NCBI RefSeq assembly: GCF_025685565.1
Contig: NZ_JAGSYE010000003.1
Span: forward strand, 682,001 to 746,000
DNA length: 64,000 nucleotides
DNA from: Granulicella aggregans
GTDB lineage: Bacteria; Acidobacteriota; Terriglobia; Terriglobales; Acidobacteriaceae
Direction of reading: 5' to 3'
The position numbers were made by a program, and so were the translations under genes. Positions 34,467 through 42,559 of the stretch are shown here, one piece after another. Within the stretch, counting starts at the first letter, position 1, and each line of letters starts with the position of its first letter. The notes under the pieces are model-generated. The model saw only the letters and a program-made list of their open reading frames with translations, did not search any database and was not told the origin of the DNA.

Positions 34467-35874
34467 GCCCACGAAGTCTAAGTCCTCCAAGTCGATCGCC
34501 GCCGTTTCCGAAGCCCCCACCGCCACGCCGGACTCGACACCGATCCCTGCGCTCCCCGGCCACACCACCTTTCGCACTGCCCGCGAGCGCATGGCCCTTG
34601 GCCAGGCCCGGCGCAAGCAGATGAAGCGCCTCGCCCACGCTCTCTGGTCCGCCAAAGACCGGAAGCGCGATCCCCTCGACCTGTTGAGAAAATCCACGCA
34701 GGGCCGCGTCCCGAAGCTGGTCGCCCTCAAGAACGAGCGCATGGCCTGCTCGCCCTTCGGCTACTTCCGCGGAGCTGTCCCGGTCATGGCCTACGACCTC
34801 TCGCTGATCCCCAACACCGGCCTTCTCACCCAGCTCTGCGGCGACGCCCACGTCCGCAACCTCGGCGCCTACGCCGGTCCCGACGGCCGCCTTGTCTTCG
34901 ACATCAACGACTTCGACGAAACCCTTGTCGCCCCCTTTGAGTGGGACGTCAAGCGCATGGCCACCTCGCTGATCCTCGCCGGCCGCGAAGCCGCCGTCGG
35001 CAACCCGCACTGCCGCGAGGCCGCTGCAGCCTTCCTCGCCCGCTACCGGCGCATGATGCACCTCTTCGCCACGATGCCTGTGCTCGAGGTCGCACGCTAC
35101 CAGGTGCATCGGTTAGGCGAAGTTGGCCCCGTCTCCGCCATCCTGCTCGCCGCAAAGCGCAGCACGCCGCTCACCAGCCTCGCCAGCCTTACTCAGCGCA
35201 TTCCGGCTCATCCCCAGCAGCGCATCTTCAACCACAACCCGCCCGTGCTTGAGCGCATCACCGGCAAGGAAGCCGATCAGATCGTCGCCTCTCTCGTTCC
35301 TTACGCCGAGACCCTCCTGCCCGAACGCCGCCGCTTCCTCGCCCAGTACCGCGTCGTCGACGTCGCCTTCAAGGTCGTCGGCACCGGCTCTGTCGGTCTG
35401 CGCGATTACTGCGTCTACCTCGAAGGCAACGGCCGCAAAGATCCCCTGTTCATCCAAATCAAAGAGGAAGCCGTCTCTGCCTACGCCCCTTACGTCACCC
35501 GCAACGCGCTGAAGACCTACCATCAGGGACGTCGCGTTGTGGAAGGCGAACGCTCCATGCAGCTTCAGTCAGACCCCTTCCTCGGCTGGACAAAGATCGA
35601 GGGCCGCGACTACCTCGTCCGCCAGCTCAACGACCACAAGGGCTCGCTCGACATGGCCACCCTGAAGCCCTCCGGCCTGATGGAGTACGCGTCGGTATGC
35701 GGAGAACTATTGGCAAGAGGCCATGCCCGAGGCGGCGACTGCGCGCTCCTCGCCGGCTATATTGGCAACTCTGAACGCTTCGACGAAGCCATCCTCCAGT
35801 TCGCCTCCACCTACGCCGACCAGACCGAAAGAGACCACGCCCAGCTCGTGAAGTCCCTCAAGGCCAAAGCATGA
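34450..35874 (+). CDS. DUF2252 family protein
   Basis: This is a 474-residue protein. After a Lys/Ser-rich low-complexity N-terminus (1-60) it shows the DUF2252 features: RMACSPFGYFRGAVPVMAYDL, LCGDAHVRNLGAY, LVFDINDFDETLVAPFEWDVKRMATSL, VVGTGSVGLRDYCVYLEG and FIQIKEEAVSAY. The GDxHxxN and DxNDFD motifs resemble the catalytic and metal-binding loops of aminoglycoside phosphotransferase/kinase-like folds. A small-molecule kinase role is likely but the substrate is unknown. ATGA overlap with the next gene. Confidence 0.85.
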   Translation: MTTNSKPTKSKSSKSIAAVSEAPTATPDSTPIPALPGHTTFRTARERMALGQARRKQMKRLAHALWSAKDRKRDPLDLLRKSTQGRVPKLVALKNERMACSPFGYFRGAVPVMAYDLSLIPNTGLLTQLCGDAHVRNLGAYAGPDGRLVFDINDFDETLVAPFEWDVKRMATSLILAGREAAVGNPHCREAAAAFLARYRRMMHLFATMPVLEVARYQVHRLGEVGPVSAILLAAKRSTPLTSLASLTQRIPAHPQQRIFNHNPPVLERITGKEADQIVASLVPYAETLLPERRRFLAQYRVVDVAFKVVGTGSVGLRDYCVYLEGNGRKDPLFIQIKEEAVSAYAPYVTRNALKTYHQGRRVVEGERSMQLQSDPFLGWTKIEGRDYLVRQLNDHKGSLDMATLKPSGLMEYASVCGELLARGHARGGDCALLAGYIGNSERFDEAILQFASTYADQTERDHAQLVKSLKAKA

Positions 35875-37049
35875 AGGTAGTGCAGGCCGTCTTCGGCGTC
35901 TTCCATCACTTCGAGCTGGCCCACCAGCTCCGCCGCCGAGGCCATCTCCAGCGTCTTTACTCCACCTGGCCCTGGGCCCGCCTCAAACGCGAAGGCCTGC
36001 CGCACTCTCTCGTCCACACATTTCCGTTGCTCCATACGTCCGAGTACCTCCTCGGCCGCACCGGCCACGCCCCGCCAGGGCTGCTCTCGAAGCTCGCTGC
36101 CTGGAATGCCCTGGCCTTCGACCGTTACACCCGGTCCCAGATCCCTCGCGACCCTGACGGATATCCCGACGCGTTCATCGCCATCTCTGGCGCCGGACTC
36201 CTCACCGGAGCCGATGTCCAGCAGCACGGCGGTGTCTTCATCTGCGATCGCGGTTCAACCCACCAGCGCTTCCAGAACCAGGTCGTCCACGCTGAATACA
36301 AACGCTGGGGCCTTCCACTGCCTCTCTCGAAACCCCACATTTTGGCCCGCGAAGAGGCCATCTACGCCCAGGCCGACGCCATCACCGTCCCCTCCACCGT
36401 CGCCAAACGCTCCTTCATCCAGATGGGCGTTGCCAGTGAAAAAGTCCACGTCATCCCCTACGGCGTCCGCCTCGACAAGTTCATTGCGGTCGCCGAGCCT
36501 CCGTCACAAGATGCCTTCAATCTCCTATTCGCCGGCGGAGTCTCGCTCCGCAAAGGTGTCCCGTACTTGTTGCAGGCCTTCGCCGCCCTTCGTCACCCGC
36601 GCAAGCACCTCGCCGTCGTCGGCCATATCTCGGACGAGATCCGCGCCCTGCTCCCCCGCCTGCCCACCGAAGACGTCACCTTCACCGGCTCGCTCCCACA
36701 ATCCGAATTAGCTCGTCTCATGGCTCGGAGCCACGCCCTCGCCCTGCCGTCGATCGAAGAAGGTCTTGCCCTGGTCCAGGGTCAGGCGATGGCCTGCGGT
36801 TGCCCGGTCATCGCCACCGCCGCTACCGGCGCCGAAGACTTGTTCACCAACGGCATCGAAGGCTTCATCCTCCCACAATCGGACGACCCCACCCAGGCCC
36901 TCACCGCCCGCCTGCAGCAGCTGGCCGACGACCCCGCCCTCCAACTGGCAATGCGCTCCGCTGCTTTGGTTCGAGTCCACCAGCTAGGCGGCTGGGACCA
37001 CTACGGCGGCCTCTGGGAATCTCTTCTCCAATCCCTTACCCGAGCCTGA
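35871..37049 (+). CDS. Family 4 glycosyltransferase
   Basis: This is a 392-residue GT-B fold enzyme. The C-terminal Rossmann half has VHVIPYGVRLDKF, LLFAGGVSLRKGVPYLLQAF, VTFTGSLPQSELARLMARSHALALPSIEEGLALVQGQAMACGCPVIAT (the EX7E-type donor site is visible as EEGLALVQGQAMA). The N-terminal half contains the substrate-binding GGVFICDRGSTHQRFQ motif seen in some exopolysaccharide glycosyltransferases. It shares 4 bases with DUF2252, implying a joint function on a glycan or lipid. Confidence 0.87.
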   Translation: MKVVQAVFGVFHHFELAHQLRRRGHLQRLYSTWPWARLKREGLPHSLVHTFPLLHTSEYLLGRTGHAPPGLLSKLAAWNALAFDRYTRSQIPRDPDGYPDAFIAISGAGLLTGADVQQHGGVFICDRGSTHQRFQNQVVHAEYKRWGLPLPLSKPHILAREEAIYAQADAITVPSTVAKRSFIQMGVASEKVHVIPYGVRLDKFIAVAEPPSQDAFNLLFAGGVSLRKGVPYLLQAFAALRHPRKHLAVVGHISDEIRALLPRLPTEDVTFTGSLPQSELARLMARSHALALPSIEEGLALVQGQAMACGCPVIATAATGAEDLFTNGIEGFILPQSDDPTQALTARLQQLADDPALQLAMRSAALVRVHQLGGWDHYGGLWESLLQSLTRA

Positions 37050-37111
37050 CCCACCTCATTCGCCACGCCCCTGTCATCCCGGGGCCGCCCGCCTCATCCT
37101 TCGCAGAGCGC

Positions 37112-37234
37112 CCTTGTGATCCTTCGCGAAGCGGAGGATCTGCTGCTGCCCTTGCTTTTACGGTTGTTCGTTCTTACCCTCTTTGAATCCGTCATCTCGA
37201 CCGAAGCGAAGCGCAGTGGAGAGCCACCCGCATT
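37112..37234 (+). repeat. R2 + R1 composite repeat
   Basis: R2 (CCTTGTGATCCTTCGCGAAG...) at 37112-37155 is followed by R1 (CGTCATCTCGACCGAAGC...) at 37190-37234. The order and orientation are the same as at 4531-4630 and 17838-17951. An extra fragment (CTCATCCTTCGCAGAGCG) precedes it near 37093. Confidence 0.8.
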
Positions 37235-37602
37235 TGCATTGTCTGCCTATCCACCCGCAATCGGATCCAGAGCACAAGCCCTTGTCAAGCCCAAACCCTT
37301 CCAAAACCTCTCATAAACCCCTACATATCAGCCACTTACCATCCAAAGAAAGTTGCCCAAAGGATCACCTCAACCTGATAGCCTTAAATGAGGATTAGGA
37401 AAAAGAAAAAGTGCTAGGAGCTTGCGCCTTTCAGTTTCAGCAAAGCCTTTAGTATGAGCAACTTGAAATAACTCACTCACTTTCAGTCACTTAGAGGCCA
37501 GGAGATCCCCTAAGCCTCTATTTTTGAGGACTTTACCCCAAAAATCGCATTTTTTTATTTTTTTCGCCGTCAGCCCGATCTCAGCTTGCCCGGATTGAAA
37601 TG

Positions 37603-37633
37603 AAAAAGGGCCAACCCATACCGGATTGGCCCT
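37603..37633 (-). terminator. Rho-independent terminator of bamD
   Basis: AGGGCCAA (37607-37614) and TTGGCCCT (37626-37633) form a stem. On the minus strand it is followed directly by a run of T (TTTTTCA). It lies 24 bases past the bamD stop. The other side also has CTTTTC, so weak action on the plus strand is possible. Confidence 0.85.
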
Positions 37634-37656
37634 ACTCCTTTTCACTTTCCCCCGCC

Positions 37657-39450
37657 TTAGAAAGGATTGATCTTCGCCAATCCCTTCTTCTTCTTATGCT
37701 TATTCGACGACTCCTCGTTCTTGTCGAACTCCGGCTTCGCCTTCTTTCCGTTCGCCGGAGCAGCAGCCGCAGGCGGTGCCTGTCCAGGTTGAATGTCGTT
37801 GACCGTATCCGGAGCATCCGCAGGCTTCTCGATCGCCGGTAGCGGAGTGCTGTCCGCCGGTCCCTTCGGCTTCATGCCGTCGATCGGCGCGGACGAGCCA
37901 GGGCTTACGATTTCGATGCCTGTTGAAGCTGCCGGAACTCCGCCGCCGCTCGTCACCGGAGCGACCGTCATCGTCGAACCCGATGCGCCTGTGCTAGTAC
38001 CGGCTGTTGGAACATCCTGAAACGCCAACGGAGCTGCTGGAGCTTCACTGGCCGGAGCCGTACCCGATCCGTCGGTCACCGGAGCCGCCGGTGTATCCCC
38101 AGCAGCGGCTGCCGGAGCGGGCCGCGCATTCGGATTCATCGCCAGCGTAAAGTCCTTCACAATCTGCCGCGTCACGTCCGGCGCGACCGTTGGCTTCGGG
38201 TCCACCAGCGTCGGCTCGCCCGTCCTGGCCGCCGTTACCACGTCCGGCTGATGCATCACCAGCAATCTCGCGCGGTCGGAGATTTTATACTGAGCGCGGC
38301 TATTTTCAATCTCTTCGCTCCGCGCAATCTGCTCTGCCGTCGGCTTCGGAATGTCGGCGTGAAGCGCGATCAGGCGGTCCTTTGCGTCCTCGACTCCACG
38401 CGAAGCCGCGTGCTCGGTCACAATCTTCGAGTACGCTGCGATCGCCTGGTCGTCGTACACCTTCTCCAGCCGCGCCTTGCCGGCCTCGGGCAGCTTCAGG
38501 CTGCGTACATACTTCGCTTCGGCCTCGTAGCCATCGCCCAGCCCCAGCAGCACATCGTCCATGTGGCTGTACTGCGGATAGGTGTCCGCCACCGTCTGAT
38601 ACCGGGCAATCGTTGCCGGCCAGTTCGAGTGCGTCGAATAAAACTCCGCAATCGAACTCTCACGCGTCGCCAGAACCTCCTGCACCTCGCGCAGACGCTG
38701 CTTCGCGTCCGGCACCAGCGTCGAGTCCGGGAACTGCTGGAGCATCGTGCGGTACTCCTGCTCCGCGTGGACGGCCTTCGCGTAGTCACGGTCCGGCTTG
38801 TCCATCTGCCGGAAGTAAATGTCGCCCACGCGCATCTGTGCTTCGGCCGCTTCAGGAGCGTTCGGGAAGAAGGTGATGAAGTCCTTGTACTCCTGCTCCG
38901 CCTGGGTCAGGGCCGCGGTTCCGCCCTCCTTGTACCAGGAGTCCGCAATCGCCAGCTTCGCGCGCATCTGGTACTGCGAGTCAGGATAGGTATTCAGCAG
39001 CGTCTGCAGATCGAGGCGCGACAGGTCGAAGCGGCCATGCTTGGTCGCATCGAGCGCCTTGTCGTAAAGCTGCTTGTCTGGGAGGCTCGCGTCTTTCCCG
39101 GCGAGAGGATCAATCTTCTTGCCCTTCTTGAACGCCGCGCGCGTGTCCTTTGACTGGACGACCTTGTTCGCCTTGCTGTTCTCTTCCTTCTTCTCCGCCT
39201 TCTTCTCTTCCTTGGCCTTCTTCTTATCCGCCTTGGTCGTGGGGACGATCTGCCCGGGAGCGGAAACTGGTGCCAGCGGCGCATTCGCCGCCGGAGCCTG
39301 GGTCGTAGCAGGAGCCGGCGCGGCATCCTGCGCCCGCAATACGCCCGAAGCGCTGATCATGCCTGCCACGACGAAGCCTGCGGAAACTGCCGCTCGGAAG
39401 CTGGGAAAGAAAATACGGCGGCTAGGGAAAAAGGTACGGGAACTCGTCAT
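37657..39450 (-). CDS. bamD: BamD/YfiO-type outer membrane assembly factor, long form
   Basis: BamD recruits and positions outer-membrane beta-barrel proteins in the BAM complex. This 597-residue protein has an N-terminal export signal without a clear lipobox and a Lys/Glu-rich coiled segment (about 70-110). The tetratricopeptide BamD domain covers about 135-345: LYDKALDATKHGRFDLSRLDLQTLLNTYPDSQYQMRAKLAIADSWYKEG, EQEYKDFITFFPNAPEAAEAQMRVGDIYFRQ. A long Pro/Ala/Gly-rich tail ends in a basic KKKKGL motif. It is more than twice the usual BamD length. ATG 39450 is the best start, with GGAG eight bases upstream. Confidence 0.83.
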   Translation of the reverse strand: MTSSRTFFPSRRIFFPSFRAAVSAGFVVAGMISASGVLRAQDAAPAPATTQAPAANAPLAPVSAPGQIVPTTKADKKKAKEEKKAEKKEENSKANKVVQSKDTRAAFKKGKKIDPLAGKDASLPDKQLYDKALDATKHGRFDLSRLDLQTLLNTYPDSQYQMRAKLAIADSWYKEGGTAALTQAEQEYKDFITFFPNAPEAAEAQMRVGDIYFRQMDKPDRDYAKAVHAEQEYRTMLQQFPDSTLVPDAKQRLREVQEVLATRESSIAEFYSTHSNWPATIARYQTVADTYPQYSHMDDVLLGLGDGYEAEAKYVRSLKLPEAGKARLEKVYDDQAIAAYSKIVTEHAASRGVEDAKDRLIALHADIPKPTAEQIARSEEIENSRAQYKISDRARLLVMHQPDVVTAARTGEPTLVDPKPTVAPDVTRQIVKDFTLAMNPNARPAPAAAAGDTPAAPVTDGSGTAPASEAPAAPLAFQDVPTAGTSTGASGSTMTVAPVTSGGGVPAASTGIEIVSPGSSAPIDGMKPKGPADSTPLPAIEKPADAPDTVNDIQPGQAPPAAAAPANGKKAKPEFDKNEESSNKHKKKKGLAKINPF

Positions 39451-39577
39451 CCAATCCACTCCATCTGCCCCGCGCGTCGGCGCGAAACATGACACCATTC
39501 TAATCGTCCCAGGCAACTCGTGCCTGCCACAGCCCGACGAAAGGCTCCCAGGCCACAAACTCTCTTCTCGGCCGGTT

Positions 39578-39668
39578 GCCCCATATCTGGCAGCTTCATC
39601 GCCAGATGTGGGAACCCAGCCACCAGGGGGTGCCCCATTCATCGCGGTAGTATCGCGATGAGTGAGCC
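39578..39668. repeat. R4 hairpin followed by R3 hairpin
   Basis: CCCATATCTGGC / GCCAGATGTGGG (39582-39612) is followed by CCCATTCATCGCG / CGCGATGAGTG (39632-39664). They lie between rpe and bamD, both on the minus strand, at the 3' end of rpe. This is the last clear member of the repeat families in the window. Confidence 0.7.
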
Positions 39669-39679
39669 GTCACAAGCCC

Positions 39680-40384
39680 TCACCCATGCGAGTGCTCGTG
39701 TTCGTCTTCTTCATCCATCCGGGCCTCAGCCTCTCTTGCCGCCGCCAGAAAACTTTTCCCGTTGGCCTCTGCCCCGCCCGGACCAAAGATGGCCGACCCC
39801 GCCACCAGCATCTCCGCTCCTGCTTCGACGACCGAGCCCACCGTATCGTGAGCCACTCCACCATCGACTTCTATGCGGAAGTTCAACTCCATCTCATGCC
39901 GCAACTCGGCGAGATACGCCATCTTCTCCAGTGAAAACGGCAGAAACTTCTGCCCGCCAAACCCCGGGTTCACGCTCATCACCAGAACGTGATGCACCAT
40001 GGGCAAAACCTCGATCAGCGAGTCCACCGGCGTCCCCGGATTGATCACCACCCCGGGCTTCATCCCATGGTCGGCGATCAACTGCAGCGACCGATGCAGA
40101 TGCCGGCAGACCTCCTGGTGTACCGAGATCATGTCCGCCCCCGCCGCCGCAAACTCCGGAATGTATGCGTCCGGATTCTCGATCATCAGGTGGCAATCGA
40201 GTGGCAGCTTCGTCACCTTTCGCACAGCCTTCACCACCGGCGGCCCAAAGGTGATGTTCGGCACAAAGTGCCCATCCATCACGTCCACGTGCACGATCGT
40301 CCCACCACCCCGCTCCGCCGCGGCAATCTCATCCGCCAAATGCGCAAAGTCCGCTGCCAATATCGAAAACGCCAGCTCAACCAT
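39680..40384 (-). CDS. rpe: Ribulose-phosphate 3-epimerase
   Basis: Rpe interconverts ribulose-5-P and xylulose-5-P. The 234-residue TIM barrel shows FSILAADFAHLADEI, VDVMDGHFVPNITFGP (metal His and Asp), DCHLMIENPDAYI (metal His), VMSVNPGFGGQKF and RIEVDGGVAHDT (catalytic Asp). The last 12 residues (MDEEDEHEHSHG) form an acidic, His-rich tail not needed for the fold. It might bind metal. Confidence 0.94.
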   Translation of the reverse strand: MVELAFSILAADFAHLADEIAAAERGGGTIVHVDVMDGHFVPNITFGPPVVKAVRKVTKLPLDCHLMIENPDAYIPEFAAAGADMISVHQEVCRHLHRSLQLIADHGMKPGVVINPGTPVDSLIEVLPMVHHVLVMSVNPGFGGQKFLPFSLEKMAYLAELRHEMELNFRIEVDGGVAHDTVGSVVEAGAEMLVAGSAIFGPGGAEANGKSFLAAAREAEARMDEEDEHEHSHG

Positions 40385-40609
40385 CGTCTCTCACCCCTTC
40401 AACCTCTACCGGCAAAGTGTATCAGCGCCGCGTCGCTGGAAACTTTCATCAACACCGAAGCGCAGATCAGCGAGTATGGTCGCGTCACTCTACAGTTATG
40501 GGCGCTCAACGGGCACTCCGGAGGCACACAAGTTTCGCCCTGAAAAGCGAAACGCCGCGGGGAGCAACCCCGAGGCGGGTTATCAATACTCTGCTATAAC
40601 CGGTTCACG
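40385..40609. other. Intergenic region with a GC-rich hairpin
   Basis: 225 bases lie between the divergent rpe and pentapeptide genes. A hairpin CGCC-G-CGGGG / CCCCG-A-GGCG around AGCAA occupies 40553-40577, 33 bases before the pentapeptide start. No gene is seen. Confidence 0.45.
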
Positions 40610-40978
40610 ATGAGGTCCGAAACAATCACACAAGAGAGAGTCGCCCAGATCGACTGGCACGACGATTGCTACCTGTATTGTATTTTCCGTGACTTTGAAA
40701 TCTGGCCGACCGAGATCGATTCAATTTTCAACAGCTGCTCCTTCGCCAATCTCGACTGGTATGCAGGGTTGTTCAACTGCTGCGTTCTAATCGAATGCAC
40801 CTTTGAGAATTGTCTTTTTCAGGGCACCGCTTTCACGGATTGCAAGTTTGTTTAGTGCTGTTTCACCAACTGCCGTTTCGTGAAAGACAATATGGATTCC
40901 GATTGTCACTTCAACGGGTCAGTCGCATATGCCTGCACATTCAACAATAATGACGGATGCAACATAGCAAACGGATAG
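40610..40978 (+). pseudogene. Pentapeptide-repeat protein interrupted by an amber codon
   Basis: The open frame 40610-40855 encodes 81 residues ending in pentapeptide-like units (SCSFANLDW, CTFENCLFQGTAFTDCKFV). After a TAG at 40853-40855 the same frame continues for 40 codons with further units (CCFTNCRFV, DCHFNGSVAYACTFNNNDGC) before a TAG at 40976-40978. The intact protein would form a right-handed quadrilateral beta-helix. The gene is lower in GC and richer in Cys and Phe than its neighbours, suggesting acquired DNA. It is a decayed gene, unless the amber codon is read through. Confidence 0.7.
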
Positions 40979-41009
40979 ACCCTTCGCCCACATCCGGCAT
41001 GGCAGAAAT

Positions 41010-42494
41010 CTACGACATCGCCATCCGGTAAGCGCGACCGCCCCCACGCGGAGCACTCTCCGAACTGGCGCCATCCACCAGCCGCCCCAGCCCCTCAGCC
41101 AGCATCCGCATCTGCTCCGACTGCGCATTCAACTCTTCCGCACCTGACGCGCTCTCTTCCGCCGCCGCTGCGCTCTTCTGGGTCGCCTGCTCCATCTTTA
41201 CCAGAGCGCGGCCGATCTGGTCGATCGCCTGGCTCTGCTCCCGGCTGTTGCCGACGATCTGCTCCACCAGCGGCTTCATCTGCGAGAAGACCGAACTCAC
41301 GCTCTTGCTGGCATCCGTCAGGACGCCGATCTTGGTCTTCCCCGCCGCCGCATTGCCCAGCGACTGCTCGATCAGCACGGAGATCTCTTCCGACGCAGCC
41401 GAGCAACGCTGCGCCAGGCTGCGCACCTCATCGGCCACCACTGAGAATCCCATTCCCGCCTCACCGGCGCGCGCCGCTTCAACCGAAGCATTCAACGCGA
41501 GGATGTTGGTCTGGAAGGCAATCTGAGTAATCACCTGCAAGGTCTTCGCGATGTCGTTGCTGGATTGGCCGATCGCGTTCATCGCAGCGTTGCAGTCTTC
41601 CATCGCGCGGTCAGTAAACTCGATATTCTTGACTGCCTCTACGACGAGTCCGGTAGCGGCCCGCGCACTCTCCGCGCTTTGCGAAGCCATCGCGCCGATC
41701 TCTACCGCCGATGCAGAAGTCTCCTCAATCATGGCCGCCTGCTGCGAGGCATCGCGAGCCACATCCTGGCTCACTGCCGCCACCTGGGTGGCCGCGTCCG
41801 AGACCTGCTCCGATCCGCCTCGCAACTCACTCGTCAACGTGCGCAGGCTCGAATTGATCTGTCGAACGATCACCGCAGCCATCAACCCGGAGACGCAGAA
41901 CCCAGTCAGGAAGATCACCAGATTGCTGGTCATCGAACTCTGCAGGCTATCGATAATCGACTTCCTCGAACTCCCGCTGACCGTCGAGCACAGCACCTCG
42001 AGTTTGCCGGCATCGCCAACCATGATCGCGCCCTTGGCCGCCCAATCCTTCACCTGTGCATCGTACGCATCGCCATGCAGCGTGCCGGACTGGACCATCT
42101 TCAGGGTCGCTTCAAGCGCCGGCCTGTAAGCATCCAGATCTCTACCCAGTTGCTCGGCGCCCGGCCGCAGCTCACGCAACTCCTCGCTGCCATTCACAAA
42201 CGTCAGCAGGTCTTTTTGCTGCTTCTCCGCCTGGTTATATCGTTCCCAGCCCTTGTCCAGAGAGCCGGGCTTTTGGATCGTTACGAAATAGATGAAGAAG
42301 ATGCGGGCGTTCAGAACGTCACGCTCAAAGTCCGTGGCCATCTGCGTCGCAGGCACATAGCTTTTGGCGTGCGCGTTCTCGCTTGCCAGCACCGAACGCA
42401 TCGTATGGATCGCCAGCCCGCACAAGCAGGCCATGAAGACCAGCACCAGAGCGAAGCCGGCGGAGATACGAAGCGAGATAGACCAGTTTTTCAC
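41010..42494 (-). CDS. Methyl-accepting chemotaxis protein
   Basis: This is a 494-residue chemoreceptor with membrane segments at about 10-30 and 190-212. Between them is a four-helix-bundle type periplasmic sensor (about 35-185). The cytoplasmic signalling domain has the hairpin tip ITQIAFQTNILALNASVEAARAGEAGMGFSVVADEVRSLAQRCS. It lacks an NWETF-type CheR tether. HAMP is not obvious between the second helix and the signalling domain. No che genes are nearby. The ligand is unknown. Confidence 0.93.
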   Translation of the reverse strand: MKNWSISLRISAGFALVLVFMACLCGLAIHTMRSVLASENAHAKSYVPATQMATDFERDVLNARIFFIYFVTIQKPGSLDKGWERYNQAEKQQKDLLTFVNGSEELRELRPGAEQLGRDLDAYRPALEATLKMVQSGTLHGDAYDAQVKDWAAKGAIMVGDAGKLEVLCSTVSGSSRKSIIDSLQSSMTSNLVIFLTGFCVSGLMAAVIVRQINSSLRTLTSELRGGSEQVSDAATQVAAVSQDVARDASQQAAMIEETSASAVEIGAMASQSAESARAATGLVVEAVKNIEFTDRAMEDCNAAMNAIGQSSNDIAKTLQVITQIAFQTNILALNASVEAARAGEAGMGFSVVADEVRSLAQRCSAASEEISVLIEQSLGNAAAGKTKIGVLTDASKSVSSVFSQMKPLVEQIVGNSREQSQAIDQIGRALVKMEQATQKSAAAAEESASGAEELNAQSEQMRMLAEGLGRLVDGASSESAPRGGGRAYRMAMS

Positions 42495-42559
42495 GAATCT
42501 CTATCGGCACTTTTGCTGGGATTTTTCAGCTCGAGCATCAGTATTCTTCGGCAGAGCCC

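Larger units (their letters stand above)
37050..37656. other. Long intergenic region with repeats and an AT-rich section
   Basis: No gene is supported in these 607 bases between the convergent GT4 and bamD genes. 37112-37155 is R2 and 37190-37234 is R1. From about 37300 to 37600 the sequence is unusually A/T-rich for this genome, with a small hairpin (CCTC-TATTTTT-GAGG, near 37515) and T-runs near 37550. The AT-rich part could be an old insertion scar. The bamD terminator closes the region. Confidence 0.5.

Noticed and set aside
37300..37600. Possible tRNA or small RNA gene in the AT-rich intergenic stretch
   Set aside because: No cloverleaf, no CCA end and no convincing promoter plus terminator. 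Only small hairpins and T-runs are visible.
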